Positions 24,167 through 31,486 of a stretch of 33,278 nt of DNA are shown here, one piece after another. Under the pieces are notes generated by a model. That model was not told the DNA's origin, ran no database searches, and worked only from the letters and a program-made list of their open reading frames with translations. Positions within the stretch are counted from its first letter, which is position 1, and the number at the start of each line of letters is the position of its first letter. The stretch comes from an uncultured Planctomycetaceae bacterium (GTDB taxonomy: Bacteria > Planctomycetota > Planctomycetia > Pirellulales > Pirellulaceae). The stretch is taken from contig CAIPEB010000029.1 of assembly GCA_903863885.1 (NCBI GenBank), positions 1-33,278 on the forward strand. Reading direction: 5' to 3'. Position numbers and translations under genes: made by a program.

Positions 24167-25015
24167 ATGAAATGTGCAGAATTGTTGGCCGCGGTCAATC
24201 AGTACGTGGACGGAGAACTGGAACCCGGCATCTGCGATCCGTTCCAGGAGCACATCAAGGGATGCAACCCGTGCCAGATTGTCGTTGACAATATCCGGCA
24301 GACCATCAAGCTGTTTCGTGCCGATGAGCAATACGAATTGCCCTCGGCGCTTCATCTCCGTCTGAGCGAGGCGCTGCGGGAACGATGGAATCGCAAGGTC
24401 GATGAGGACCGGTTGCGAGTCGAGCGGGCGAAAGCCGGCGATTTCGAGGCGCTCGAGTCATTGCTGGTCAAGTACGAGCGCCAGATTTACTCCGTGGCTC
24501 GGCGCATCGTCGGCCAGCATCAGGATGCCGAGGAAATCGCGCAGCAGACGTTTGTAAGCGTGATCGAGCATTTGTCGGAGTTCCGCGCGGAATCGCAGTT
24601 TCGCACCTGGCTGCTGCGCATTGCCACGAACCATGCGCTGTCCTGGGTGCGCAAGCGTTCGCTGCGCGCCAGTGTCTCGCTGGATCGTACGGACGACGAA
24701 GATTCCTACGACAAGCTCCCGCATCCCCAGTACATTGCCGTATGGCGCGAATCGCCGGAGGAAATAGCCGAGCGGCGCGAGACACGCCGCCACGTGGATG
24801 AAGCGCTCGCTGAGCTGAACGAAAAACACCGCATCGTGTTCGTGCTGCGCGATATCGAGGGGCTTTCCACCCGCGAGACGGCCGACGTGCTGGGCATAAG
24901 CATCGAAGCCGTGAAGGTGCGGTTGCTGCGGGCGCGGCTGATGCTGCGGGAGCGACTGACCCGCCTGTTCGGCGACGAGGCGACCCGAGTTGCTGCTCAC
25001 TCCCACGATTCCTAG
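24167..25015 (+). CDS. ECF sigma factor with fused N-terminal ZAS anti-sigma domain
   Basis: 282 residues in a single uninterrupted frame. Residues 1-75 are a ZAS zinc-finger domain with Cys3, Cys23, His29, Cys33 and Cys36 (EHIKGCNPCQ) and NIRQTIKLFRAD, closely matching the free 83-residue protein upstream. Cys11 of that protein is Asn11 here. Residues about 84-160 are sigma region 2 (DAEEIAQQTFVSVIEHL, FRTWLLRIATNHALSWVRKR). Residues about 205-265 are sigma region 4 (VLRDIEGLSTRETADVLGIS, VKVRLLRARLMLRERL). The start is ATG 24167, set by homology of MKC with the paralogue; GTG 24152 overlaps the previous stop. Normally the ZAS domain is on a separate anti-sigma protein. Here it could inhibit its own sigma in cis until zinc is lost on oxidation (inference). 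It is the last gene of the redox cluster, 228 nt before the octahaem operon. Confidence 0.92.
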   Translation: MKCAELLAAVNQYVDGELEPGICDPFQEHIKGCNPCQIVVDNIRQTIKLFRADEQYELPSALHLRLSEALRERWNRKVDEDRLRVERAKAGDFEALESLLVKYERQIYSVARRIVGQHQDAEEIAQQTFVSVIEHLSEFRAESQFRTWLLRIATNHALSWVRKRSLRASVSLDRTDDEDSYDKLPHPQYIAVWRESPEEIAERRETRRHVDEALAELNEKHRIVFVLRDIEGLSTRETADVLGISIEAVKVRLLRARLMLRERLTRLFGDEATRVAAHSHDS

Positions 25016-25149
25016 GCGGGGTCGGGCCGGCTTCATTCATCTTGGCCGATTGCGGAATCTGCGGGACTTGGCGGGTCGAGGAGGCGGAGCCGCTGCACGG
25101 CCAAGGCGAAGGCCGATCTGCCCGAATTCTGCGATTTCGCCGAGATTCT

Positions 25150-25177
25150 TGTAACCTGACGCCGCCCCGCGCATCCA
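25150..25177 (+). promoter_or_regulatory. Candidate ECF-type promoter of the octahaem operon
   Basis: TGTAACCT (25150-25157), 11 nt, GCGCATCCA (25169-25177), matching the element before the thioredoxin/ZAS operon base for base in both blocks with a spacer one nt shorter. It ends 66 nt before the octahaem cytochrome start. Confidence 0.55.
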
Positions 25178-25191
25178 GAACAGTGTGGTCG

Positions 25192-25209
25192 TCCCGATTA
25201 GCCTCGGGA
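25192..25209 (+). other. Short hairpin in the octahaem leader
   Basis: TCCCGA, TTAGCC loop, TCGGGA: perfect 6-bp stem between the candidate promoter and the ribosome-binding site (GAGGA at about 25232). It may be a leader structure or operator. Confidence 0.3.
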
Positions 25210-25243
25210 TCGCGGCAGTGGCTGGCGGAAAGAGGAATCGCGC

Positions 25244-26695
25244 ATGTGGCTGAAAAGCATCGTTGCCCTCGTTGTTTTTGCCGGAGTGGTGGGTGCGGCG
25301 TTCGCACTGGTTCCCGCATGGCACTCATCCGGCGGCGCAGCGTCCCTGCATGTAGTTCGTTCTCTGCCGCACACGGATCACAGCAAGTTGATTTCCGGTC
25401 CATTCAAGGACGGGCCTTCGGTAACGCGGGCTTGCCTCAAGTGCCACCCGAACTCCTCGCGCGAAGTGATGCACACCAGTCACTGGAGTTGGGCGGGACA
25501 ACGGGTGAAGCTGCCGGGTTGTGACGGGTCGGAGCGGATCGGAAAGGCAAACCTGATCAACAACTTCTGCATTCACGCCGGGCCGAACATCGAAAAGTGT
25601 TCGTCGTGCCATGCCGGTTACGGCTGGCATGACAACTCGTTCTTCAAGAACGCGAAGGCCGAGGATGTCGACTGTCTTGCCTGCCACGAGCAGACCGGCG
25701 CTTACCAGAAGGGGCTGGCGGGCAATCCCGAGCCCGGCGTTGATCTGGTGGCGGCGGCGCGCAGTGTCGGGAGGCCGACCCGCAAGAACTGCGGCGAATG
25801 CCATTTCAAAGGCGGCGGAGGAGACGCGGTCAAGCACGGCGATCTGGACGGGACGATGTTCTTTCCCAAGGAACGGATCGATGTGCACATGGGGCGGGGA
25901 GACCTGCAGTGCGTGGACTGCCACCGTGCGAGCGAGCACGTGATTCCGGGGAGTTCGATGTCGGTTTCCACGGAGCGGCTGGAGCGGGTGTACTGCACGG
26001 AATGCCACGGTTCGCGCCCGCATCGCGACGACAGGCTTGACTCGCACACGGCGACCGTCGCGTGCCAGACCTGTCACATTCCGTGGATGGCCATTGATGC
26101 GCCTACCAAAATGTACTGGGACTGGTCCACGGCCGGGCAGGATCTTCCGGAGAATCCGCATGTTTACCTGAAGGCCAAGGGGAGCTTTCAATACGCCCAG
26201 CACGTGCGGCCCGAGTATGGCTGGTACAACGGCCGGGCCTACCGCTACCTGACGGGGGAGAAGATCGACCCGAACAAAGTCGTCGCCATTAATCGTCCGC
26301 TGGGCGGTCCGGGCGATCCTGAGGCTCGAATCTGGCCGTTCAAAGTACATCGCGGCAAGCAGATCTATGACAAGCAGCACCTGTACCTTCTTACGCCGCA
26401 GACCTGGGGCAAGGGCGGGTACTGGACCGAGTTCAATTGGGACAAAGCGTGCCGACTGGGCAGCGAGGCCACCGGACTGGCCTACAGCGGCGAGTATGGC
26501 TTTGTGGAGACGACCATGCACTGGCCGCTCTCGCACATGGTCCAGGCCAAAGAGAAGTCGTTGCAGTGCAAAGACTGCCACGGGGGTGCCGGTCTGATGA
26601 ACTGGACGGCGCTGGGTTATGACGGCGATCCGGCTTTTCGCGGCGACCGCCGGCGCAACGAACTGCTGCGTGGCAGCCAAGGAGAGAGCCGATGA
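25244..26695 (+). CDS. otr: Octahaem c-type cytochrome, tetrathionate reductase family
   Basis: 483 residues with an N-terminal signal/anchor (VALVVFAGVVGAAFALV) and eight CxxCH haem sites in order: CLKCH, CSSCH, CLACH, CGECH, CVDCH, CTECH, CQTCH and CKDCH. The spacing, the KLPGCDGSERIGKANLIN stretch between haems 1 and 2 and the NNFCIHAGPNIEKCSSCH run (as GPNIEKCSSCH) are those of the octahaem tetrathionate reductase (OTR) family of Shewanella, whose active-site haem has a lysine ligand. In vitro OTR reduces tetrathionate and also nitrite and hydroxylamine, so the physiological substrate is not fixed. It is periplasmic. ATG 25244 has GAGGA upstream. It overlaps the next gene by ATGA. It receives electrons, by inference, from the heptahaem and cytochrome b subunits encoded next. 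Confidence 0.93.
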   Translation: MWLKSIVALVVFAGVVGAAFALVPAWHSSGGAASLHVVRSLPHTDHSKLISGPFKDGPSVTRACLKCHPNSSREVMHTSHWSWAGQRVKLPGCDGSERIGKANLINNFCIHAGPNIEKCSSCHAGYGWHDNSFFKNAKAEDVDCLACHEQTGAYQKGLAGNPEPGVDLVAAARSVGRPTRKNCGECHFKGGGGDAVKHGDLDGTMFFPKERIDVHMGRGDLQCVDCHRASEHVIPGSSMSVSTERLERVYCTECHGSRPHRDDRLDSHTATVACQTCHIPWMAIDAPTKMYWDWSTAGQDLPENPHVYLKAKGSFQYAQHVRPEYGWYNGRAYRYLTGEKIDPNKVVAINRPLGGPGDPEARIWPFKVHRGKQIYDKQHLYLLTPQTWGKGGYWTEFNWDKACRLGSEATGLAYSGEYGFVETTMHWPLSHMVQAKEKSLQCKDCHGGAGLMNWTALGYDGDPAFRGDRRRNELLRGSQGESR

Positions 26696-28875
26696 AGCGA
26701 AGCAGTCGAAAATGGCTGATCACGGCGGCAGTTATTGCAGTCGCCTGTTGCGCGCAACGCCGCGCCGGCGGGGAAGCCCCCGGCGCTCGTGTGCCGGAAA
26801 ACGCACGCTTGGAGTCGCCTGCCGGGAAGCTGCATCCGCCGGTGGTGCTGCTCGATCTCGACGGACAGAACGTGCTTAAGTCGGGCAGGCCCGTGTCCAC
26901 GATGAAAACTTGCGGGGGTTGTCACGATACCACCTACATTGCGGCGCACAGTTATCACGCGTCGCTTGGTCAGGACGAAGTCACACTGGCAGGGAGGACC
27001 GCGAGCGGTCGTGGCTGGGATTGGGGAACCGGGACTTTCGGCCGCTGGAATCCGTTGACCTACCGTTACCTCTCGCCGCCGGGAGAGAAACAGCTGGATC
27101 TGGGCCGCGCTGACTGGGTGCGGCTGTTCGGCGCGCGGCATGTCGGCGGAGGACCCGCATGGTGGGCACGCGGCGAGCAGTCGCTGGTTTCGCTCAACGA
27201 AAGGCCGGAGAATGATCCGGAAACGCACGTTCTCGATCCGGCGACGGGAAAGCCGAAGGTCTGGGATTGGCGCAGTTCCGGAGGCGTCGAAATGAACTGC
27301 TTCCTGTGCCATGTGGCCCGGCCTGATAACGAAGCGAGGTGCGAGGAACTGTCGCAAGGGCACTTGGGATGGGCCAACACGGCGACGCTGCGCGGGATGG
27401 GCATTGTCGAGCGCAGCGATCCGAAGGCGAAACCGACGGCCGGTGCGAGTGTGGCGGAAGATGCAACGGCAATCGGCTGGACGTATCGCGCGGACGCATT
27501 TCGTTCCGACGGTGCGATAGAGTCAGCGAGGCTCGGACTGCAGGAACCGACAGCGCGCCATTGCGGCGCGTGCCACGGAGTCGCGTCGGAAAGCGACGAA
27601 CCCATCCGCCTGAGCCTGTCGCTGGCGGCCTGGTCGACGGCGACCAAAGGGCAGGTGTTCTCTTCGCAGCGGATCTCCGAGTCGGCGGTCAACTTGGCGA
27701 ACAAGGAGCGGCTGTCCCGGCCGTGGGACGTGCATGCGGAGAGGATGCTCGAGTGTGCCAGTTGTCATTTCTCGATCAACAATCCGGCTGCTTACGAACC
27801 GACGCCGAGGAGTCGTCCGCGTCATCTGCGGTTTGAACCTCGTCGGCTGCCGATCAACGAATACCTCGGTCAGCCGAGCCATCAGTTTGCCAAGGGACAC
27901 ACGTCTCAGGGCACGGTAGCGCGGCATCTCGACGGAACGATGCGTCGGTGCGAGGACTGCCACGATGCAACTGCGGGCCACGACTGGCTCCCCTATGCGG
28001 CGGCGCATTTCGGGCGTCTGAGTTGCGAGGCGTGCCATGTCCCGCAGATGTACGCTCCCGCAGTCAGGCAGATTGACTGGACATTGCTCACGCCTCAGGG
28101 CGAGCCGTCGGTCGCGTGGCGAGGCCTGGACGGCGAGCCGAGCGACCCGACCTCGGCCGTGAGCGGCTACCAACCGGTGCTGCTTCCGACTCGCGACATC
28201 GAAGGACGCATGCGGCTTGTGCCGCACAATCTGATCACTGCCTGGTTCTGGGTGAGCGGCGGCACGGATCCTCGACCCGTGCGCGAGCATGATCTCCGGG
28301 CGGCGCTGCTGACCGGGACGGGCTATCACCCCGAGATCCTCGCCGCGCTCGATGGCAACCGCGATGGGCAGGTGTCGCAGGACGAACAGCGGCTGGATAC
28401 TCAGGAAAAGGTGACTGTGGTCCGCCGGCGGCTCGAGGCCGTCGGCGTCGCATCGCCGCGGATCGACGGAGAGGTTCAACCCTACAGTCTGCACCACGGC
28501 GTGGGCCCGAAGAAATGGGCCACTCGCGACTGCCAGACGTGTCACGCCGAAGCGTCGCGCCTGACCGAGCCGTTTGTGCTCGCTTCCTATCGACCGGGCG
28601 AAGTTCGACCCCGATTCGTTCGCGACAACGAGGTGGCCGTCGCCGGAGAAGTTGCCGGCAATTCAACAGGCGAGCTGGTGTTCCGTCCCGATAACGGCCG
28701 GGCCGGGCTGTATGTGTTCGGACGAGACCGCTGGTTGTGGGTCAATGCTCTTGGAGTTCTCGCTGTGGTCGGCGTCGTGGCCGGCGTAACGGGACATGCG
28801 GGTCTGAGGATCTACACGTGGCGGCGACGTGCGTCGCGTGCAGAACACGCCGGCGAAAAGAAGGAAGTAACATGA
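26692..28875 (+). CDS. Heptahaem c-type cytochrome with EF-hand loop and C-terminal anchor
   Basis: 727 residues. A signal peptide (about residues 1-28) is followed by seven CxxCH sites: CGGCH, CFLCH, CGACH, CASCH, CEDCH, CEACH and CQTCH. Between haems 6 and 7 lies a canonical EF-hand loop, DGNRDGQVSQDE at residues 554-565, with all calcium-ligand positions filled. A single C-terminal helix (WVNALGVLAVVGVVAGVTG) and a basic tail anchor it in the inner membrane with the haems outside. Its start overlaps the octahaem stop and its stop overlaps the cytochrome b start (both ATGA), so the subunits are translationally coupled. It probably relays electrons between quinol-oxidising cytochrome b and the octahaem enzyme. 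The exact family name was not recognised. Confidence 0.9.
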   Translation: MKRSSRKWLITAAVIAVACCAQRRAGGEAPGARVPENARLESPAGKLHPPVVLLDLDGQNVLKSGRPVSTMKTCGGCHDTTYIAAHSYHASLGQDEVTLAGRTASGRGWDWGTGTFGRWNPLTYRYLSPPGEKQLDLGRADWVRLFGARHVGGGPAWWARGEQSLVSLNERPENDPETHVLDPATGKPKVWDWRSSGGVEMNCFLCHVARPDNEARCEELSQGHLGWANTATLRGMGIVERSDPKAKPTAGASVAEDATAIGWTYRADAFRSDGAIESARLGLQEPTARHCGACHGVASESDEPIRLSLSLAAWSTATKGQVFSSQRISESAVNLANKERLSRPWDVHAERMLECASCHFSINNPAAYEPTPRSRPRHLRFEPRRLPINEYLGQPSHQFAKGHTSQGTVARHLDGTMRRCEDCHDATAGHDWLPYAAAHFGRLSCEACHVPQMYAPAVRQIDWTLLTPQGEPSVAWRGLDGEPSDPTSAVSGYQPVLLPTRDIEGRMRLVPHNLITAWFWVSGGTDPRPVREHDLRAALLTGTGYHPEILAALDGNRDGQVSQDEQRLDTQEKVTVVRRRLEAVGVASPRIDGEVQPYSLHHGVGPKKWATRDCQTCHAEASRLTEPFVLASYRPGEVRPRFVRDNEVAVAGEVAGNSTGELVFRPDNGRAGLYVFGRDRWLWVNALGVLAVVGVVAGVTGHAGLRIYTWRRRASRAEHAGEKKEVT

Positions 28876-29534
28876 CGAGCAATCGCTACGAACTTTATTC
28901 GCACTACGAGCGCGTCTGGCACTGGCTCCAGGCAGCCGGCATCCTGCTGCTACTGCTGACCGGCACCGCGATTCACGCCCCGGATCGGCTCGGCGTCATC
29001 CCGTTCCAGACGGCCGTCACGGTGCACAACGTGCTGGGGCTGATACTGGTACTGAACGCGTTCCTCGGCTTGTTCTATTACGTGGCAACGGGAACGATAC
29101 GCCAGTACTTGCCCGAACCGCACGACTTCATTTCATTGTCGTTTCAACAGGCCGTGTACTATCTTCGCGGCATGTTTCGCGGTGAGCCGCATCCGCTGGT
29201 CAAGGTTCCGCAGCATCGGTTGAATCCGCTGCAGCAGATCACCTATCTGGCCATCCTGAACGTTCTGCTGCCGCTTCAGGTAGTGACGGGGTTGCTCATG
29301 ATGGGGGCTCAGCAATGGCCCGAAACGGTAAGTTCCGTGGGAGGTCTGGGAGTGCTGGCGATGATCCACACGCTGGGCGCGTGGCTCTTCGTGTCGTTCA
29401 TTATCATGCATGTCTACCTGACCACGACGGGGCACACGCCGTTGTCGAATATCAAGGCGATGATCCTGGGCTACGAGGAAATTCCGCACGAAGTTGCTCC
29501 GGCGGTCGTTGAAGTAAGGAAAACCACACCATGA
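28872..29534 (+). CDS. Membrane cytochrome b (b561/thiosulfate-reductase-subunit type)
   Basis: 220 residues and four main membrane helices. Histidines typical of di-haem cytochrome b are present: HYERVWHW at the N-terminus, VHNVLG in helix 2, and MIHTLGAW and IIMHVYL in the C-terminal helices. This is the layout of the cytochrome b subunits of hydrogenases, formate dehydrogenases and thiosulfate reductases, which exchange electrons between the quinone pool and a periplasmic haem or iron-sulfur partner. ATG 28872 overlaps the heptahaem stop; an upstream in-frame extension lies inside that gene and is rejected. Its stop overlaps the first YeeE gene. It is the quinone-facing member of the predicted complex. 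Confidence 0.9.
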   Translation: MTSNRYELYSHYERVWHWLQAAGILLLLLTGTAIHAPDRLGVIPFQTAVTVHNVLGLILVLNAFLGLFYYVATGTIRQYLPEPHDFISLSFQQAVYYLRGMFRGEPHPLVKVPQHRLNPLQQITYLAILNVLLPLQVVTGLLMMGAQQWPETVSSVGGLGVLAMIHTLGAWLFVSFIIMHVYLTTTGHTPLSNIKAMILGYEEIPHEVAPAVVEVRKTTP

Positions 29535-30055
29535 AAAAGCAACGCGATCCCTCTCGATTGTGGAATCCCTATGCGGCCGGTATTGCGCTCGGGCTCGTGC
29601 TGTTCGGTTCGATCTTTCTGACAGGCAACGGACTGGGAGCGTCGGGAGGTCTGAGTCGCATCGTGGCCGGGGTCGAGAAGACGGTGGCGCCTGCTCACGT
29701 GGATCGCAACGCGTTCGTGGCGCCGCTGGCCGGCGGCGACAATCGGCCGCTCGACCATCGTCTGGTCTGGATGGTCTCCGGCGTTGTTCTCGGAGGATTC
29801 GTGTCGGGATGGCTGGCGGGACGGGTGCGGCTGGAGACGCTGAAGGGCCCGAAAATATCCTCCCGAATGCGATGGTTTCTGGCATTTGTCGGTGGCGGGT
29901 TGATGGGGTACGGCGCGGGGTTGGCGCGCGGCTGCACGTCGGGACAGGCGCTTTCCGGAGGCGCGATGCTCGCGGTCGGCAGTTGGGCGTTCATGATGAT
30001 GGTCTTCGCCGGCGGTTACCTGTTCGCTTACCCGCTGCGAAAAGCCTGGAATTGA
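29531..30055 (+). CDS. YeeE/YedE sulfur-compound transporter, first half
   Basis: 174 residues. A first helix, a periplasmic loop of about 60 residues, then three more helices. The conserved cysteine motif of the YeeE/YedE (TsuA) family is ARGCTSGQALSGGA. Full-length TsuA carries two such halves in one chain and moves thiosulfate past a row of cysteines. Here the halves are separate genes, this one and the next, as in PmpA/PmpB-like pairs. It starts at ATG 29531, overlapping the cytochrome b stop. A role in taking up or exporting thiosulfate or another sulfur compound linked to the octahaem enzyme is inferred. Confidence 0.88.
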   Translation: MKKQRDPSRLWNPYAAGIALGLVLFGSIFLTGNGLGASGGLSRIVAGVEKTVAPAHVDRNAFVAPLAGGDNRPLDHRLVWMVSGVVLGGFVSGWLAGRVRLETLKGPKISSRMRWFLAFVGGGLMGYGAGLARGCTSGQALSGGAMLAVGSWAFMMMVFAGGYLFAYPLRKAWN

Positions 30056-30069
30056 TCAAGGAGACAAAC

Positions 30070-31329
30070 GTGGCACCGTACGTATTCACACACGGCCGTG
30101 AAGCGGCGCTGACCGTGTTCATAGGTTTCCTGTTCGGCTTCGTGCTCGAGCGGGCCGGTTTCGGCAACTCACGCAACCTGGCGGCCCAGTTCTACCTTCA
30201 CGACATGCGCGTGCTGAAGGTGATGTTCACCGCCATCGTCACGGCCATGCTGCTCCTGTTTCTGTCTTCGGCACTGGGGCTCCTGGACTTTGGTGCGGTG
30301 AGCGTGCCGCTGACGTATCTCTGGCCGGCGATTCTGGGCGGTTTATTGCTGGGGGTCGGGTTCATTATCGGAGGCTATTGTCCCGGCACGTCTCTGGTTT
30401 CGGCTGCCACGTGGAAGGTGGACGGGTTCTTCTACGTCGCCGGGGTGTTGGCTGGGCTGTTTGTCTTCGGCCAGACCGTTCCGTCGTACTGGAACTTCTT
30501 TCACACGGCTGGGGCTTGGGGGCGGATCACGATCCCTGAGCTGCTGGGAATCGATGCCGGATGGGTGGTGCTTGGCGTGGTGTTGATGGCCGTGTGCGCA
30601 TTTGCTTTCGCGGAATTCGCGGAACGCCTCCTTGCCGCGGACCCGAACGCCAAGAGCCCAACGACCCAAGTGCGGCGATTCCGGCGCGGTGCTGTCGCTT
30701 TGGGGGGCACGCTGGGGTTGGTTGTCCTGCTCGTCGGCCAGCCCTCGGTCTCGCGGAAAATGAAATGGGCGCAGGCCCGGCTCGACCAGACGCTCGCCAA
30801 TCGTACGGTTCATATCGACGCGGCAGAATTGCTCTCTCTGATGCGGAACAACCAGGTTCGGCTCGCGCTGGTCGACGTGCGGAACGAGAGGGATTTCAAT
30901 GTATTTCACCTGCTCGATGCGCAGAACGTCTCGCTCGATCGATTGCAGCGCGGATGGGGCAGCGATCTGCCCGGGGCGTCGGTGGTAGTCGTCATGTCGA
31001 ACGACGAGCGTCAAGCGGATGAGGCGTGGAGGCGTCTGGCTGTGCAGTTGAACCCCGGCAATTTCTTGACGAAGGGCGAGGGCAATCGGGTCTACATTCT
31101 TGCGGGCGGACTTAATCGCTGGCTCGATCTCTACCGCGACCGCAAAACCGACGCGCCGGGGCCGGACGTCCCGGCAACCGGAGACGAACTCTGCCGGCAT
31201 CAGTTCACGGCCGCGCTCGGCGACCGAGGGCCGATAGCTCGGCCCGAAGCGAACGCGATTGATCGCAAATTCCAGTCCAAGGTCAAGGTCGTATCGGCCA
31301 AACGCGCGGCGGGCGGAGGCTGCGGTTGA
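30070..31329 (+). CDS. YeeE/YedE second half fused to a rhodanese-like domain with GGGCG tail
   Basis: 419 residues from GTG 30070 (AAGGAG upstream). Residues 1-190 are the second half of a TsuA-like transporter, with LERAGFGNSRNLAAQFYL and the conserved GGYCPGTSLVSAATWK. A further helix (about 200-225) leads to a rhodanese-like domain at about 250-360 with LALVDVRNERDF and YILAGGLNRWLDLY. Its active-site loop reads VVVVMSNDERQ, so the catalytic cysteine is replaced by methionine and sulfurtransferase activity of the usual kind is unlikely. The protein then ends in a disordered stretch finishing RAAGGGCG, with Cys418 second from the end. A glycine-rich terminal arm with a cysteine recalls the SoxY carrier tail and the penultimate cysteine of DsrC. 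A sulfur-carrying arm is an inference. It is the last gene of the operon. Confidence 0.88.
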   Translation: MAPYVFTHGREAALTVFIGFLFGFVLERAGFGNSRNLAAQFYLHDMRVLKVMFTAIVTAMLLLFLSSALGLLDFGAVSVPLTYLWPAILGGLLLGVGFIIGGYCPGTSLVSAATWKVDGFFYVAGVLAGLFVFGQTVPSYWNFFHTAGAWGRITIPELLGIDAGWVVLGVVLMAVCAFAFAEFAERLLAADPNAKSPTTQVRRFRRGAVALGGTLGLVVLLVGQPSVSRKMKWAQARLDQTLANRTVHIDAAELLSLMRNNQVRLALVDVRNERDFNVFHLLDAQNVSLDRLQRGWGSDLPGASVVVVMSNDERQADEAWRRLAVQLNPGNFLTKGEGNRVYILAGGLNRWLDLYRDRKTDAPGPDVPATGDELCRHQFTAALGDRGPIARPEANAIDRKFQSKVKVVSAKRAAGGGCG

Positions 31330-31342
31330 ACGATTCAACCGC
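31322..31342 (+). terminator. 9-bp stem-loop over the operon's last stop codon
   Basis: GCGGTTGAA, CGA loop, TTCAACCGC: perfect 9-bp arms that include the TGA stop at 31327-31329. No U tract follows, so it is either a 3'-end stabiliser or a weak terminator. A TATACT hexamer at 31351-31356 just beyond could be the -10 of the next gene, paired poorly (19-nt spacer) with TTGAAC at 31326. Confidence 0.4.
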
Positions 31343-31486
31343 GTCGGCCGTATACTGATGTTGATCCGTCATGCGTCCGCAGCAGGCAAACGCGGATTGT
31401 CCGCCGCAGCGGCGACTGTCGTTTGACAGCTTCCGCTGGAGGCGTCTTCGGGATGGGCCGCTGACTTCGAAAGGTGGTTTTTCGCA

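Noticed and set aside
31351-31356. TATACT as a firm -10 promoter for the HlyD-ABC genes
   Set aside because: The best -35 partner (TTGAAC) is 19 nt away and lies inside the stem-loop, so the promoter call is too weak to list on its own.
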